Shown: positions 7,050 to 19,206, counted from the stretch's first letter. The stretch is DNA of 64,000 nt from Actinacidiphila cocklensis (GCF_907177275.1 NZ_CAJSLV010000052.1:1-64000); one strand, 5' to 3'. Notes: generated by a model not told the origin, from the letters alone. Numbers and translations are program-made.

Positions 7050-10025
7050 GTGGCCGATCGACTCACCGTCCGTGGCGCTCGCGAGCACAACCTGAAGAAC
7101 GTCTCGCTGGAGCTGCCCCGGGACTCGCTCATCGTGTTCACCGGCCTGTCCGGTTCCGGCAAGTCCTCGCTGGCGTTCGACACGATCTTCGCCGAGGGCC
7201 AGCGCCGGTACGTCGAATCGCTCTCGTCCTACGCGCGGCAGTTCCTCGGCCAGATGGACAAGCCGGACGTCGACTTCATCGAGGGCCTCTCACCGGCCGT
7301 CTCGATCGACCAGAAGTCCACCTCCCGCAACCCGCGGTCCACCGTCGGCACCATCACCGAGGTCTACGACTACCTGCGGCTGCTCTTCGCCCGGATCGGC
7401 AAGCCGCACTGCCCCGAGTGCGGCCGGCCGATCTCCCGGCAGTCGCCGCAGGCCATCGTGGACCGGGTGCTGGAGCTGGAGGAGGGCAGCCGCTTCCAGG
7501 TGCTCTCGCCGCTGGCCCGGGAGCGCAAGGGCGAGTTCGTCGACCTCTTCGCGGATCTGCAGACCAAGGGGTACAGCCGGGCCAGGGTGGACGGCGCGAC
7601 CATCCAGCTGACCGACCCGCCGAAGCTGAAGAAGCAGGAGAAGCACACCATCGAGGTGGTCGTGGACCGCCTCACGGTGAAGGACTCCGCCAAGCGCCGG
7701 CTCACCGACTCGGTCGAGACCGCGCTCGGGCTGTCCGGCGGCATGGTCATCCTGGACTTCGTGGACCTGCCGGAGGACGACCCGCAGCGCGAGCGGATGT
7801 TCTCCGAGCACCTGTACTGCCCCTACGACGACCTGTCCTTCGAGGAGCTGGAGCCGCGCTCCTTCTCCTTCAACTCGCCCTTCGGCGCGTGCCCCGACTG
7901 CACCGGCATCGGCTCGCGGATGGAGGTCGACCCGGAGCTGATCGTCCCCGACGAGCAGAAGTCGCTGCAGGAGGGCGCCATCGCGCCCTGGACCGGCGGC
8001 ATGTCCAAGGGGTACTTCGAGCGGCTGGTCGACGGCCTGGCCACCGAGCTGGGCTTCCGCACCGACATCCCGTTCGCGGGACTGCCCGCGCGGGCCAGGA
8101 AGGCGCTGCTCTACGGACACAAGTCCGAGGTGCGCGTCGCCTACAAGAACCGCTACGGCCGCGACCGGGTGTACAACGCGCACTTCGAGGGCGCGGTGCC
8201 GTTCGTCAAGCGCCGGCACCAGGACTCCGAGAGCGACTCCAGCCGGGAGCGCTTCGAGGGCTACATGCGCGAGGTGCCCTGCCCCACCTGCCAGGGCAGC
8301 AGGCTCAAGCCGATCGTGCTGGCCGTCACCGTACAGGACCGCTCCATCGCCGACGTCTCCGCGATGTCGATCAGCGACTGCGCCGAGTTCCTCGGCGCGA
8401 TGAAGCTCGACGCCCGGGACCGCAAGATCGCCGAGCGGGTGCTCAAGGAGGTCAACGAGCGGCTGAGGTTCCTGGTCGACGTCGGCCTGGACTACCTGTC
8501 GCTCAACCGGGCGGCCGGCACGCTGTCCGGCGGCGAGGCCCAGCGCATCCGGCTGGCCACCCAGATCGGCTCGGGCCTGGTCGGCGTGCTCTACGTGCTG
8601 GACGAGCCGTCCATCGGCCTGCACCAGCGCGACAACCACCGGCTGATCGAGACCCTGGTCCGGCTGCGCGACCTGGGCAACACGCTGATCGTGGTGGAGC
8701 ACGACGAGGACACCATCAAGACCGCCGACTGGGTGGTCGACATCGGCCCCGGCGCCGGCGAGCACGGCGGCAAGGTCGTGCACTCCGGGTCGCTCAAGGG
8801 GCTGCTGGCCAACGACGAGTCGCTGACCGGGCAGTATCTGGCCGGCAAGCGGTCCATCCCCACACCCGACGTGCGCCGCCCGATCGACCGCAAGCGGCAG
8901 CTGACCGTGCACGGCGCGCGCGAGCACAACCTGCGGGACATCGACGTGTCCTTCCCGCTCGGCGTGCTCACCGCCGTCACGGGCGTGTCGGGCTCCGGCA
9001 AGTCCACCCTGGTCAACGACATCCTCTACACCCACCTGGCACGCGAGCTGAACGGCGCCCGCAATGTGCCCGGCCGGCACACCCGGGTGGACGGCGACGA
9101 CCTGGTGGACAAGGTCGTGCACGTCGACCAGTCGCCGATCGGCCGCACCCCGCGGTCCAACCCGGCGACGTACACCGGGGTGTTCGACCACGTGCGGCGG
9201 CTGTTCGCCGAGACGATGGAGGCCAAGGTCCGCGGCTACCTGCCCGGCCGGTTCTCCTTCAACGTCAAGGGCGGCCGCTGCGAGAACTGCGCGGGCGACG
9301 GCACGATCAAGATCGAGATGAACTTCCTGCCGGACGTGTACGTGCCGTGCGAGGTCTGCCACGGCGCCCGCTACAACCGGGAGACCCTGGAGGTGCACTA
9401 CAAGGGCAAGTCCATCGCCGAGGTGCTGGACATGCCCATCGAGGAGGCGCTCGACTTCTTCGAGGCGGTGCCCACCATCGCCCGGCACCTGCGCACCCTG
9501 AACGAGGTCGGCCTGGGATACGTCCGGCTCGGGCAGTCCGCGCCGACGCTGTCCGGCGGTGAGGCGCAGCGCGTCAAGCTGGCCTCCGAGCTGCAGAAGC
9601 GCTCCACCGGGCGGACCGTCTACGTGCTGGACGAGCCGACCACCGGGCTGCACTTCGAGGACATCAGCAAGCTGATCAAGGTGCTGTCCGGGCTGGTCGA
9701 CAAGGGCAACTCGGTGATCGTCATCGAGCACAACCTGGACGTCATCAAGACCGCCGACTGGGTCGTCGACATGGGACCCGAGGGCGGCAGCGGCGGCGGC
9801 CTGGTGGTCGCCGAGGGCACCCCCGAGCAGATCGCGGGCATCCCGGCCAGCCACACCGGCAAGTTCCTGCGCGACGTCCTGGGGGCCGAGCGGGTCAGCG
9901 ACGCCGCGGTGCCCGCGCCCAGGAAGCGCGCCGCGGCGACCAAGGCGACGGCAGCCAAGACGGCGGCGGCCAAGACCGCCGCCAAGAAGACCGCGGCGCC
10001 GCGCAAGAAGGCAGCCAAGGCGTAG
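7050..10025 (+). CDS. uvrA: Excinuclease ABC subunit A
   Basis: A 991-residue UvrA, the damage-recognition ATPase of nucleotide excision repair. First Walker [10 protein letters not shown] at 33-41, zinc-binding CPECG and later [11 protein letters not shown] signature [12 protein letters not shown]; second Walker [11 protein letters not shown], zinc finger CENC...CEVC, second signature [12 protein letters not shown] and [11 protein letters not shown]. The start is GTG 7050 with AGGAAAGG upstream. The last roughly 37 residues are an unusual Lys/Ala-rich tail with repeated AAK-type units, resembling histone H1-like tails and not part of the catalytic core. uvrC lies nearby on the same strand. 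Confidence 0.97.
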   Translation: MADRLTVRGAREHNLKNVSLELPRDSLIVFTGLSGSGKSSLAFDTIFAEGQRRYVESLSSYARQFLGQMDKPDVDFIEGLSPAVSIDQKSTSRNPRSTVGTITEVYDYLRLLFARIGKPHCPECGRPISRQSPQAIVDRVLELEEGSRFQVLSPLARERKGEFVDLFADLQTKGYSRARVDGATIQLTDPPKLKKQEKHTIEVVVDRLTVKDSAKRRLTDSVETALGLSGGMVILDFVDLPEDDPQRERMFSEHLYCPYDDLSFEELEPRSFSFNSPFGACPDCTGIGSRMEVDPELIVPDEQKSLQEGAIAPWTGGMSKGYFERLVDGLATELGFRTDIPFAGLPARARKALLYGHKSEVRVAYKNRYGRDRVYNAHFEGAVPFVKRRHQDSESDSSRERFEGYMREVPCPTCQGSRLKPIVLAVTVQDRSIADVSAMSISDCAEFLGAMKLDARDRKIAERVLKEVNERLRFLVDVGLDYLSLNRAAGTLSGGEAQRIRLATQIGSGLVGVLYVLDEPSIGLHQRDNHRLIETLVRLRDLGNTLIVVEHDEDTIKTADWVVDIGPGAGEHGGKVVHSGSLKGLLANDESLTGQYLAGKRSIPTPDVRRPIDRKRQLTVHGAREHNLRDIDVSFPLGVLTAVTGVSGSGKSTLVNDILYTHLARELNGARNVPGRHTRVDGDDLVDKVVHVDQSPIGRTPRSNPATYTGVFDHVRRLFAETMEAKVRGYLPGRFSFNVKGGRCENCAGDGTIKIEMNFLPDVYVPCEVCHGARYNRETLEVHYKGKSIAEVLDMPIEEALDFFEAVPTIARHLRTLNEVGLGYVRLGQSAPTLSGGEAQRVKLASELQKRSTGRTVYVLDEPTTGLHFEDISKLIKVLSGLVDKGNSVIVIEHNLDVIKTADWVVDMGPEGGSGGGLVVAEGTPEQIAGIPASHTGKFLRDVLGAERVSDAAVPAPRKRAAATKATAAKTAAAKTAAKKTAAPRKKAAKA

Positions 10026-10045
10026 GCCACAGCCAGGGGACGTAA

Positions 10046-10080
10046 GGTACGGGTCGCACGGAACCGTGCGTACCCGTACC
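10046..10080 (+). terminator. Long hairpin between uvrA and the Rieske gene
   Basis: GGTACGGGT/ACCCGTACC encloses CGCACGG/CCGTGCG with a two-base loop and a single bulged T, giving a nearly perfect 16-bp stem. It ends 13 nt before the Rieske ATG. It may terminate uvrA, or act in the leader of the next gene. Confidence 0.5.
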
Positions 10081-10093
10081 ACCTGGAGAACGT

Positions 10094-10513
10094 ATGACCA
10101 GCGACATGCCCGCCTGCCGCCGCACCGTCCTGCGGGGCGTGGCACTGGCGGGGGCGGCCGGCGTCGGACTGACCGCCTGCGGCGGCGGCAACGGCTCGGC
10201 CGCAGGCCCCACCAAGGCCGTGGAGCTGGGCGCGGCGAGCGAGGTGCCGGTCGGCGGCGCCAAGCTGTACCGCAACGACAAAGTCGTGGTGTCGCAGCCG
10301 CAGCAGGGCTCCTTCAAGGCGTTCAGCGCGGTGTGCACCCACCAGGGCTGCGTGGTCGACTCGGTGGACGGCACGACCGTCTCCTGCCCCTGCCACGGCA
10401 GCCAGTTCGACGCCGAGACCGGGGCCGTCGTCCAGGGACCGGCGACCAAGGCGCTGCCCGCCGTGCCCGTCAGGGCCGCGGGCGGCCGGATCACCGCGGG
10501 ACCCGCGAGCTGA
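10094..10513 (+). CDS. Exported Rieske [2Fe-2S] lipoprotein
   Basis: A 139-residue protein with a Tat-like N-terminus (RRTVLRG, residues 9-15) and a lipobox-like LTAC, predicting lipidation at Cys29. The Rieske ligands are intact: CTHQGC (Cys81, His83) and CPCHGS (Cys98, His101), so a [2Fe-2S] cluster should form outside the membrane. It is short for a bc1-type Rieske protein and is probably a small electron-transfer lipoprotein. The redox partner is not visible. It stands between two hairpins, so it is likely its own transcript. Confidence 0.85.
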   Translation: MTSDMPACRRTVLRGVALAGAAGVGLTACGGGNGSAAGPTKAVELGAASEVPVGGAKLYRNDKVVVSQPQQGSFKAFSAVCTHQGCVVDSVDGTTVSCPCHGSQFDAETGAVVQGPATKALPAVPVRAAGGRITAGPAS

Positions 10514-10527
10514 CCGGCGGACCGGCC

Positions 10528-10562
10528 GGTCCCCGCACCCCGGAACGCGGGGTTCGGGGACC
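10528..10562 (+). terminator. 15-bp stem-loop after the Rieske gene
   Basis: Two 15-nt arms (10528-10542 and 10548-10562) pair with one mismatch around a GAACG loop, just after the Rieske stop and before the uvrC promoter region. Confidence 0.6.
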
Positions 10563-10596
10563 CCGAGCCTGCCCCCGGTTTGTCGCATCCCGCCAG

Positions 10597-10602
10597 TAGG
10601 GT
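10597..10602 (+). promoter_or_regulatory. Candidate uvrC -10 box (possible leaderless start)
   Basis: TAGGGT fits the Streptomyces TANNNT -10 pattern and lies 7 nt before the uvrC ATG, so transcription could begin at or next to the start codon. No convincing -35 is visible. GGGAAG in the interval could instead act as a close RBS. Confidence 0.35.
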
Positions 10603-10609
10603 GGGAAGC

Positions 10610-12709
10610 ATGGCAGACCCCAGCAGCTACCGACCGAAGCCGGGCCAGATCCCCGACTCTCCCGGGGTCTACAAATTCCGGGACGAGCACGGCCGGGTGA
10701 TCTACGTCGGCAAGGCGAAGAGCCTGCGCCAGCGGCTGTCCTCGTACTTCCAGGACATCACCAACCTCCACCAGCGCACCGCCACGATGGTGACGACGGC
10801 GGCCGCCGTGGAGTGGACGGTGGTCTCCACCGAGGTCGAGGCGCTGCAGCTCGAATACTCCTGGATCAAGGAGTTCGACCCGCGGTTCAACGTCAAGTAC
10901 CGCGACGACAAGAGCTATCCGTCCCTCGCCGTCACCATGAACGAGGAGTTCCCGCGCGTCCAGGTGATGCGCGGACCCAAGCGCAAGGGCGTGCGCTACT
11001 TCGGCCCGTACGCCCACGCGTGGGCGATCCGCGAGACCGTCGACCTGCTGCTGCGGGTCTTCCCGGTCCGCACCTGCTCAGCCGGGGTCTTCAAGCGCTC
11101 CGCCCAGATCGGCCGGCCCTGCCTGCTCGGCTACATCGGCAAGTGCTCCGCGCCCTGCGTCGGCCGGATCAGCGAGCCCGACCACCGCGAACTGGCCGAG
11201 GAGTTCTGCGACTTCATGGCCGGCCACACGGGGACGTATCTGCGCAGGCTGGAACAGCGCATGAAGGACGCCGCCTCCGCGATGGAGTACGAGCAGGCGG
11301 CCCGGCTGCGCGACGACCTGGAGGCGCTGCGCCGCGCCATGGAGAAGAACGCGGTGGTGCTCGCCGACGCCACCGACGCCGACCTGATCGCGGTCGCCGA
11401 GGACGAACTCGAGGCCGCCGTGCAGATCTTCCACGTCCGCGGCGGCCGGGTCCGCGGCCAGCGCGGCTGGGTCACCGACAAGGTCGAGGCGGTCGACACC
11501 GCCGGCCTGGTCGAGCACGCCATTCAGCAGCTCTACGGCGACGAGAGCGGCGACGCCGAGCAGTCCGGCGGCAGCGGCGGCGTGCCCAAGGAGGTGCTGG
11601 TCCCGGCGCTGCCCCAGCCGGCCGAGCCGGTCGCCCAGTGGCTGTCGGACCGGCGCGGTTCCCAGGTGAGCCTGCGGGTGCCGCAGCGCGGCGACAAGAA
11701 GGACCTGATGGCGACCGTGCAGCGCAACGCGCAGCAGGCGCTCGCCCTGCACAAGACCCGGCGGGCCTCCGACCTGACCACCCGCTCCCGGGCGCTGGAG
11801 GAGATCGCCGCGGCCCTGGACCTGGACACCGCTCCGCTGCGCATCGAGTGCTACGACATCAGCCACCTCCAGGGCGACGACGTCGTGGCCTCGATGGTGG
11901 TCTTCGAGGACGGCCTCGCCCGCAAGAGCGAGTACCGCCGCTTCCAGATCAAGTCCTTCGCGGGCCAGGACGACGTCCGCTCCATGCACGAGGTGATCTC
12001 CCGCCGCTTCCGCCGCTACCTGCTGGAGAAGCAGAAGACCGGCGAGTGGGAGCCGGACCAGCCGGACCAGCAGCAGACCGCCGCCGAGGACCACGACGGA
12101 GCCGAGGCGGTCGCGGGACCCATCGACCCGGACACCGGCCGGCCGCGCAAGTTCGCGTACCCGCCGCAGTTGGTGGTCGTCGACGGCGGGCAGCCGCAGG
12201 TCGCCGCGGCCCGGCGGGCGCTCGACGAGCTGGGCATAGCCGACGTCTTCGTCTGCGGCCTGGCCAAGCGGCTGGAGGAGGTGTGGGTGCCGGGCGACGA
12301 CGACCCGGTGATCCTGCCCCGCAGCAGCGAGGGCCTCTACCTGCTCCAGCGGGTCCGCGACGAGGCCCACCGCTTCGCCATCGGCTACCAGCGCAGCAAG
12401 CGCTCCAAGTCGATGAAGGCCGGCGCGCTGGACGCGGTGCCGGGCCTGGGCGAGACCCGCAAGCAGGCACTGCTCAAACACTTCGGCTCGCTCAAGCGGC
12501 TGCGCGCGGCGACCGTCGAGGAGATCTGCCAGGTCCAGGGGATCGGCCGCCGCACGGCGGAGACGGTCGCCGCGGCCCTGGCGTCCGCGGCCCCGGCCGC
12601 ACCCGCGGTGAACACCGCGACCGGAGAGATCATCGAAGAGGACGACCGTACGACCGCGGGCGCACCGCCGGCGGCGTCCGGCCGACAACATCGGGGGAAG
12701 AGCACATGA
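10610..12709 (+). CDS. uvrC: Excinuclease ABC subunit C
   Basis: A 699-residue UvrC, which makes the dual incision in nucleotide excision repair. Domains in order: GIY-YIG nuclease at the N-terminus ([20 protein letters not shown]), a cysteine-containing segment, a UVR domain (about residues 210-250) that contacts UvrB, the RNase H-like 5' nuclease in the middle ([22 protein letters not shown]), and C-terminal helix-hairpin-helix motifs ([34 protein letters not shown]). ATG 10610 is chosen over an upstream in-frame start. The stop overlaps the rapZ start (ATGA), so uvrC-rapZ-yvcK-whiA look translationally linked. Confidence 0.96.
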   Translation: MADPSSYRPKPGQIPDSPGVYKFRDEHGRVIYVGKAKSLRQRLSSYFQDITNLHQRTATMVTTAAAVEWTVVSTEVEALQLEYSWIKEFDPRFNVKYRDDKSYPSLAVTMNEEFPRVQVMRGPKRKGVRYFGPYAHAWAIRETVDLLLRVFPVRTCSAGVFKRSAQIGRPCLLGYIGKCSAPCVGRISEPDHRELAEEFCDFMAGHTGTYLRRLEQRMKDAASAMEYEQAARLRDDLEALRRAMEKNAVVLADATDADLIAVAEDELEAAVQIFHVRGGRVRGQRGWVTDKVEAVDTAGLVEHAIQQLYGDESGDAEQSGGSGGVPKEVLVPALPQPAEPVAQWLSDRRGSQVSLRVPQRGDKKDLMATVQRNAQQALALHKTRRASDLTTRSRALEEIAAALDLDTAPLRIECYDISHLQGDDVVASMVVFEDGLARKSEYRRFQIKSFAGQDDVRSMHEVISRRFRRYLLEKQKTGEWEPDQPDQQQTAAEDHDGAEAVAGPIDPDTGRPRKFAYPPQLVVVDGGQPQVAAARRALDELGIADVFVCGLAKRLEEVWVPGDDDPVILPRSSEGLYLLQRVRDEAHRFAIGYQRSKRSKSMKAGALDAVPGLGETRKQALLKHFGSLKRLRAATVEEICQVQGIGRRTAETVAAALASAAPAAPAVNTATGEIIEEDDRTTAGAPPAASGRQHRGKST

Positions 12710-13632
12710 GCGAGCAGGACGAACAGGACAGTACGCATATGACCAGCGGCGCAGCAGGCGAGGCCGGCCAGGCCATCCCCGAACTGGTGATCATCTCCGG
12801 CATGTCGGGAGCCGGCCGCAGCACCGCGGCCAAGTGCCTGGAGGACCTGGGCTGGTTCGTGGTCGACAACATGCCACCCGCCCTCATCCCGACCATGGTC
12901 GACCTCGGCGCCCGCTCCCAGGGCAACGTGGCGCGGATCGCGGTCGTGGTCGACGTACGCGGCCGGCAGTTCTTCGACAACCTCAGGGAGTCCCTGGCGG
13001 ACCTGGAGGCCAAGCACGTCAAGCGCCGGGTGATCTTCCTTGAGGCCTCGGACGACGCGCTGGTGCGCCGCTTCGAGTCGGTGCGCCGCCCGCACCCGCT
13101 GCAGGGCCAGGGCCGCATCGTGGACGGCATCGTGGCCGAGCGCGACCTGCTGCGCGAGCTGCGCGGCGACGCCGACCTGGTCGTCGACACCTCCAGCCTG
13201 AACGTGCACGAGCTGCGCGCCAAGCTCGACGCGCAGTTCGCCGGTGAGGAGGAGCAGGAACTCCGGGCCACCGTGATGTCGTTCGGATTCAAGTACGGGC
13301 TGCCCGTCGACGCCGACCTGGTGGTGGACTGCCGCTTCCTGCCGAACCCGCACTGGGTTCCGGAGCTGCGCCCCTTCACCGGGCTCAACGACGAGGTGGC
13401 CACGTACGTGTTCAACCAGCCCGGCGCGAAGGAGTTCCTCGACCGGTACGCCGAGCTGCTGCACATCATCGCCGCCGGCTACCGGCGCGAGGGCAAGCGG
13501 TATGTGACCATCGCCGTCGGCTGTACGGGCGGCAAGCACCGCAGCGTGGCGATGTCGGAGAGGCTGGCCGCCCGGCTGGCGGCGGACGGAGTGGAGACGG
13601 TGACGGTGCACAGGGACATGGGGCGCGAGTGA
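12706..13632 (+). CDS. rapZ: RapZ-family nucleotide-binding protein
   Basis: A 308-residue protein of the RapZ/YvcJ P-loop family. The P-loop is GMSGAGRST (about residues 32-40), with Arg at the usual Lys position; from memory this is common in actinobacterial members. [12 protein letters not shown] and [16 protein letters not shown] are family hallmarks. In E. coli RapZ delivers GlmZ to RNase E; in Gram-positives the protein binds nucleotides and affects the envelope and development, so the E. coli role should not be assumed. The ATG overlaps the uvrC stop and the gene's own stop overlaps yvcK. Confidence 0.93.
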   Translation: MSEQDEQDSTHMTSGAAGEAGQAIPELVIISGMSGAGRSTAAKCLEDLGWFVVDNMPPALIPTMVDLGARSQGNVARIAVVVDVRGRQFFDNLRESLADLEAKHVKRRVIFLEASDDALVRRFESVRRPHPLQGQGRIVDGIVAERDLLRELRGDADLVVDTSSLNVHELRAKLDAQFAGEEEQELRATVMSFGFKYGLPVDADLVVDCRFLPNPHWVPELRPFTGLNDEVATYVFNQPGAKEFLDRYAELLHIIAAGYRREGKRYVTIAVGCTGGKHRSVAMSERLAARLAADGVETVTVHRDMGRE

Positions 13633-14651
13633 TCATGACGGGTCGGCGGCAGCGCCGCACCGGCCGTACGGGTACGGGCCGCGGCCGCGGCGTGCCGCCG
13701 AAGGTCGTCGCCCTGGGCGGCGGCCACGGTCTTGCCGCCTCGCTGGCGGCGCTGCGACGGATCACCGGTGACCTCACCGCGGTGGTCACCGTCGCCGACG
13801 ACGGCGGTTCCAGCGGGCGGCTGCGCAGCGAGATGGGGGTGCTGCCGCCCGGTGACCTGCGCAAGGCGCTGGCCGCGCTGTGCGGGGACGACGAATGGGG
13901 CAGGACCTGGTCCCGGGTGGTGCAGCACCGCTTCGTCAGCGGCGGCGACCTGCACGGCCACGCGGTCGGCAACCTGCTGATCGTCGCCCTGTGGGAGCAG
14001 CTGAACGACGAGGTCGCCGCCCTGGAGTGGGTCGGCCGGCTGCTCGGCGCGCACGGCAGGGTGCTGCCGATGTCCGCGGTGCCGCTCGACCTGCACGCCG
14101 TCGTGCGGGGCCACGACCCGGCCGAGCCGGACGCGGTCTCGACCGTGAAGGGCCAGGCCGCCGTCGCCCTCACCCCCGGTGAGGTGCTGGAGGTGATGCT
14201 GGAGCCGGCCGACCCGCCGGCGGTGCCGGAGGCCGTGCAGGCCGTGCTGGACGCCGACTGGGTGGTGCTGGGGCCGGGCTCCTGGTTCTCCTCGGTGATC
14301 CCGCACCTGCTGGTGCCGGAACTGGCGGACGCCCTGATGACGACCAGGGCGCGGCGGGTCCTCACACTGAATCTGGCACCCCAACCCGGCGAAACCGATG
14401 GATTTTCTCCGCAGCGTCACTTGGAGGTTTTGGGGCGACACGCCCCTAAACTCACCATCGACGTGGTTCTCGCCGACGAGGCCGCCGTCCCGGACCGTGG
14501 CAGCCTCGAAGAGGCCGCGCTGCGGTTGGGCGGCGCGGTCGAGCTGGCTCCGGTCGCCGCCCCCGACGGGCCGCGGCACGACCCGGAGCTGTTGGCCGCC
14601 GCGTATGACCGGATTTTTCGTATGCGTGGAAGGATCGGCCCATGGCGATGA
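13629..14651 (+). CDS. yvcK: YvcK/CofD-like gluconeogenesis factor
   Basis: A 340-residue member of the UPF0052/CofD-like family: [19 protein letters not shown] near the N-terminus, then [12 protein letters not shown] and [12 protein letters not shown], which form the nucleotide-sugar site. In other bacteria YvcK binds UDP-GlcNAc and links carbon metabolism to cell-wall synthesis. The GTG at 13629 overlaps the rapZ stop; an ATG two codons later (13635) is an alternative start. It overlaps whiA by 10 nt. The rapZ-yvcK-whiA trio is conserved across Gram-positive bacteria. Confidence 0.92.
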   Translation: MIMTGRRQRRTGRTGTGRGRGVPPKVVALGGGHGLAASLAALRRITGDLTAVVTVADDGGSSGRLRSEMGVLPPGDLRKALAALCGDDEWGRTWSRVVQHRFVSGGDLHGHAVGNLLIVALWEQLNDEVAALEWVGRLLGAHGRVLPMSAVPLDLHAVVRGHDPAEPDAVSTVKGQAAVALTPGEVLEVMLEPADPPAVPEAVQAVLDADWVVLGPGSWFSSVIPHLLVPELADALMTTRARRVLTLNLAPQPGETDGFSPQRHLEVLGRHAPKLTIDVVLADEAAVPDRGSLEEAALRLGGAVELAPVAAPDGPRHDPELLAAAYDRIFRMRGRIGPWR

Positions 14652-15619
14652 CGGCAGCGGTGAAGGACGAGATCTCCCGGCTCCCCGTCACCCGGACCTG
14701 CTGCCGCAAGGCGGAGGTCTCGTCGATCCTCCGCTTCGCCGGCGGGCTGCATCTGGTGAGCGGCCGGATCGTGATCGAGGCGGAGCTGGACACCGGGATC
14801 GCGGCCAGACGGCTGCGCAAGGACATCCTGGAGATCTTCGGCCACTCGTCCGACCTGGTCGTGATGGCACCGGGCGGCCTGCGCCGCGGCAGCCGCTACG
14901 TGGTGCGGGTGGTCGCCGGCGGTGACCAGCTGGCCCGGCAGACCGGCCTGGTGGACGGCCGCGGCCGCCCCATCCGCGGGCTGCCCCCGCAGGTCGTCTC
15001 CGGCGCCACCTGCGACGCGGAGGCCGCCTGGCGCGGCGCCTTCCTCGCGCACGGCTCGCTGACCGAGCCCGGCAGGTCCTCCTCGCTCGAAGTGACCTGC
15101 CCGGGACCCGAGGCCGCGCTCGCCCTGGTCGGCGCCGCCCGCCGGCTGCAGATCCCGGCCAAGGCGCGCGAGGTGCGCAACGTCGACCGCGTCGTCGTAC
15201 GGGACGGCGACGCCATCGGCGCGCTGCTGACCCGGCTCGGCGCGCACGACTCGGTGCTGGCCTGGGAGGAGCGCCGGATGCGGCGCGAGGTCCGGGCCAC
15301 CGCGAACCGGCTGGCCAACTTCGACGACGCCAACCTGCGGCGGTCGGCGCGGGCCGCCGTCGCGGCGGGCGCGCGGGTCCAGCGGGCGCTGGAGATCCTC
15401 GGCGAGGAGGTGCCCGAGCACCTCGCCGCCGCCGGGCGGCTGCGGATGGACCACAAGCAGGCGTCGCTGGAGGAGCTGGGCTCCCTCGCGGAGCCGCCGC
15501 TGACCAAGGACGCGGTCGCGGGGCGGATCAGGCGGCTGCTCGCGATGGCCGACAAGCGGGCCTCCGACCTCGGCCTGCCCGGCACCGAGGCCAGCCTCAC
15601 CGACGAGATGGTCGGCTGA
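14642..15619 (+). CDS. whiA: Sporulation transcription factor WhiA
   Basis: A 325-residue WhiA. The N-terminal part is related to LAGLIDADG homing endonucleases without catalysis ([12 protein letters not shown]), and the C-terminal helix-turn-helix region contains [32 protein letters not shown]. In Streptomyces WhiA works with WhiB to start sporulation septation and represses or activates many genes. ATG 14642 lies inside the end of yvcK, with GGAAGG upstream. A perfect hairpin follows the stop. Confidence 0.96.
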   Translation: MAMTAAVKDEISRLPVTRTCCRKAEVSSILRFAGGLHLVSGRIVIEAELDTGIAARRLRKDILEIFGHSSDLVVMAPGGLRRGSRYVVRVVAGGDQLARQTGLVDGRGRPIRGLPPQVVSGATCDAEAAWRGAFLAHGSLTEPGRSSSLEVTCPGPEAALALVGAARRLQIPAKAREVRNVDRVVVRDGDAIGALLTRLGAHDSVLAWEERRMRREVRATANRLANFDDANLRRSARAAVAAGARVQRALEILGEEVPEHLAAAGRLRMDHKQASLEELGSLAEPPLTKDAVAGRIRRLLAMADKRASDLGLPGTEASLTDEMVG

Positions 15620-15638
15620 CACCTCGGCCGCCCTCCCC

Positions 15639-15658
15639 GCCCCCTCGTGCGAGGGGGC
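15639..15658 (+). terminator. Perfect 9-bp hairpin after whiA
   Basis: GCCCCCTCG and CGAGGGGGC face each other with only TG between them, 20 nt after the whiA stop. This is a likely end of the uvrC-whiA transcript. Confidence 0.5.
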
Positions 15659-15757
15659 ACCACCGCCCTTGCGAGGCGCCGCCGGGCACAGGGTGAGGGC
15701 CGCCCGGAAACCGGCCGGAGGCGGGTGGGCGATGTCATCGGGGGGACAGGGGCGAGG

Positions 15758-16840
<1,083 letters not shown>

Positions 16841-16890
16841 CCGGGTAACCGGCAGGCCGGCCAGCAGCCGACACGCACAGCGATGTGAGG

Positions 16891-16936
16891 GACAGGGTCC
16901 GACCGGGCGCGACGGAGCGCCCGGCCGGACCCTGTC
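16891..16936 (+). terminator. Large stem-loop between gap and pgk
   Basis: Two 20-nt arms (16891-16910, 16917-16936) pair with one A/C mismatch around GACGGA. This is the strongest hairpin in the glycolytic cluster. It may terminate gap, or act as a partial terminator or processing site so that gap mRNA exceeds pgk. Confidence 0.6.
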
Positions 16937-16978
16937 TCCGTGCCAGCCCACTCGTAGCAGACGGAGAAACCGCAGAAG

Positions 16979-18202
16979 ATGAAGACGATCGACGACCTCA
17001 TCGGCCAGGGGCAGGTGGCGGGCAAGCGGGTGTTCGTCCGCGCCGACCTGAACGTGCCGCTCGCGGGACAGACCATCACCGACGACGGCCGGATCAGGGC
17101 CGCCGTACCGACCATCACCAGGCTCGCCGAGGCCGGCGCCCGGGTGATCGTCGCCTCGCACCTGGGCCGCCCCAAGGGCGAGCCCGACCCGCAGTTCTCG
17201 CTGGCGCCGGTGGCGGCGCGGCTGGGTGAGCTGCTGAGCCGGGACGGCATCAGCACCGCGTTCGCCGCCGACACCGTGGGCGACAGCGCCCGCTCCACCG
17301 TGGCGGGCCTGGCGGACGGCCAGGTCGCCCTGCTGGAGAACCTGCGCTTCAACGCGGGCGAGACCGCCAAGGACGACGCCGAGCGCGGCGCCTTCGCGGA
17401 CGAGCTGGCGGCGCTGGCCGACATCTACGTCGGCGACGGCTTCGGCGCGGTGCACCGCAAGCACGCCTCGGTCTACGACCTGCCGGCCCGGCTGCCGCAC
17501 GCGGCGGGCGGTCTGATCGCCACCGAGGTCGGGGTGCTGAAGAAGCTCACCGAGGACGTCACGCGGCCGTACGCGGTGGTCCTGGGCGGCTCCAAGGTGT
17601 CCGACAAGCTCGGCGTGATCGACCACCTGCTGGAGAAGGCCGACCGCATCCTGGTCGGCGGCGGCATGGTCTTCACCTTCCTCAAGGCCCAGGGCCACGA
17701 GGTCGGCAAGAGCCTGCTGCAGGAGGACCAGCTGCCCGTGGTGCGCGAGTACCTGGAGCGCGCCGAGGCCAAGGGCGTGGAGTTCGTGCTGCCCGTCGAC
17801 GTGGTCGGCGCCACCGAGTTCCCGGACCTGAAGACGCAGGCGCCGTCCTCGCCGGTCACCGCGGCCGTGGACGCGATTCCGGCCGACGTCATCGGCCTGG
17901 ACATCGGCCCGGAGTCCCGCAAGCTCTTCGCCGCCAAGCTCGCCGACGCCGCCACCGTCTTCTGGAACGGCCCGATGGGCGTCTTCGAGCACCCCGACTA
18001 CGCCGACGGCACCCGCGCGGTCGCCCAGGCGCTGATCGACTCCCCGGCCTTCACGGTCGTCGGCGGCGGCGACTCGGCCGCGGCCGTCCGCATTCTGGGC
18101 TTCGACGAGAACGCTTTCGGCCATATTTCCACCGGCGGCGGCGCCAGCCTTGAATACCTCGAAGGCAAGACCCTGCCGGGCCTTGCAGCACTGGAGGGCT
18201 GA
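16979..18202 (+). CDS. pgk: Phosphoglycerate kinase
   Basis: A 407-residue PGK. Substrate-binding RADLNVPL is near the N-terminus, then HLGRPKG and [15 protein letters not shown]; the C-terminal nucleotide site has NGPMGVFE and [10 protein letters not shown]. It makes ATP from 1,3-bisphosphoglycerate. ATG 16979 follows a GGAGA ribosome site. The length is standard. It stands between gap and tpiA. Confidence 0.97.
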   Translation: MKTIDDLIGQGQVAGKRVFVRADLNVPLAGQTITDDGRIRAAVPTITRLAEAGARVIVASHLGRPKGEPDPQFSLAPVAARLGELLSRDGISTAFAADTVGDSARSTVAGLADGQVALLENLRFNAGETAKDDAERGAFADELAALADIYVGDGFGAVHRKHASVYDLPARLPHAAGGLIATEVGVLKKLTEDVTRPYAVVLGGSKVSDKLGVIDHLLEKADRILVGGGMVFTFLKAQGHEVGKSLLQEDQLPVVREYLERAEAKGVEFVLPVDVVGATEFPDLKTQAPSSPVTAAVDAIPADVIGLDIGPESRKLFAAKLADAATVFWNGPMGVFEHPDYADGTRAVAQALIDSPAFTVVGGGDSAAAVRILGFDENAFGHISTGGGASLEYLEGKTLPGLAALEG

Positions 18203-18324
18203 CGCCCGAGCTCCCGCAGCGGCCGACCGAGGAACGAGGTCGTCCGCGAAGGGTGGGGGCACCCCCCGCCGTAGGTAGGGGGAGAGCAGGAAGTCCGACC
18301 AAATAGCTGGAGAGCTGATCCGAC
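18203..18324 (+). other. pgk-tpiA spacer with repeat-like G/C blocks
   Basis: This 122-nt spacer contains TGGGGGCACCCCCC and GTAGGGGGAG blocks that resemble the G-run/C-run core of the dispersed repeat family seen elsewhere in the window, but it lacks the conserved GCGCAGTTCC part. The tpiA RBS GGAGAG lies at its end. Confidence 0.35.
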
Positions 18325-19107
18325 ATGACAGAGCAGAGCCGCACCCCGCTCATGGCGGGCAACTGGAAGATGAACCTCAACCACCTCGAGGCCATCGCGC
18401 ACGTCCAGAAGCTCGCCTTCGGGCTCACCGACAAGGACTTCGCGGCCGTCGAGGTCGCCGTCCTGGTGCCCTTCACCGACCTGCGCTCGGTGCAGACCCT
18501 GGTCGACGGCGACCGGCTGAAGATCAAGTACGGCGCCCAGGACATCTCGGCGCACGACTCGGGCGCCTACACGGGCGAGATCTCCGGGCCGATGCTGGCC
18601 AAGTTCAAGTGCAGCTACGTCGCCATCGGTCACTCCGAGCGACGGCAGTACCACGGTGAGGACGAGGAGGTCGTCAACGCCAAGGTCAAGGCCGCCTTCC
18701 GCAACGGCCTCACCCCGATCGTGTGCGTCGGCGAGGGCCTGGACGTCCGCAAGGACGGCCGGCAGGTCCCGCACACCCTGGCGCAGCTGGACGGCGCGCT
18801 GAAGGACGTCCCGGTGGCGCAGGCGGCCACCGTCGTGGTCGCCTACGAGCCGGTCTGGGCGATCGGCACCGGCGAGGTGGCCACCCCCGAGGACGCCCAG
18901 GAGGTCTGCGGGGCGATCAGGGCGCGGCTGGCCGAGCTGTACGACCAGGAGACCGCCGACGGCATCCGCATCCAGTACGGCGGCTCCGTCAAGGCGGGCA
19001 ATGTCGCCGCGATCATGGCCCAGCCGGACGTCGACGGGGCTCTGGTGGGCGGCGCCGCACTGGACTCGGACGAGTTTGTGAAGATCGTCCGCTTTCGGGA
19101 CCAGTGA
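18325..19107 (+). CDS. tpiA: Triosephosphate isomerase
   Basis: A 260-residue TIM barrel. The N-terminal AGNWKMNL carries the catalytic Lys, [11 protein letters not shown] the His, [11 protein letters not shown] the catalytic Glu, and YGGSVKAGN the phosphate-binding loop. It interconverts dihydroxyacetone phosphate and glyceraldehyde-3-phosphate. ATG 18325 follows GGAGAG. secG follows after a 99-nt gap with a hairpin. Confidence 0.97.
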   Translation: MTEQSRTPLMAGNWKMNLNHLEAIAHVQKLAFGLTDKDFAAVEVAVLVPFTDLRSVQTLVDGDRLKIKYGAQDISAHDSGAYTGEISGPMLAKFKCSYVAIGHSERRQYHGEDEEVVNAKVKAAFRNGLTPIVCVGEGLDVRKDGRQVPHTLAQLDGALKDVPVAQAATVVVAYEPVWAIGTGEVATPEDAQEVCGAIRARLAELYDQETADGIRIQYGGSVKAGNVAAIMAQPDVDGALVGGAALDSDEFVKIVRFRDQ

Positions 19108-19134
19108 TGTCCGGAGCAGTGTGAAGTACCCTGG

Positions 19135-19170
19135 CGGGGCCGAACCGTGTAGCCGCACCGTTCGGCCCCG
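19135..19170 (+). terminator. 11-bp stem-loop between tpiA and secG
   Basis: CGGGGCCGAAC and GTTCGGCCCCG are exact complements with a 14-nt loop. Likely tpiA terminator. Confidence 0.5.
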
Positions 19171-19206
19171 TGCCGTTGTCATGTAGTCGAGAGAGTTGGT
19201 CCAGCC

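Noticed and set aside
7290-10145. A 951-codon open frame opposite uvrA
   Set aside because: It is the reverse-strand shadow of uvrA, made of Val/Gln/Arg/Gly-rich sequence with no domain.
10579-10585. TTGTCG as a -35 box for uvrC
   Set aside because: Only 11 nt separate it from the TAGGGT -10, too short for a vegetative promoter.
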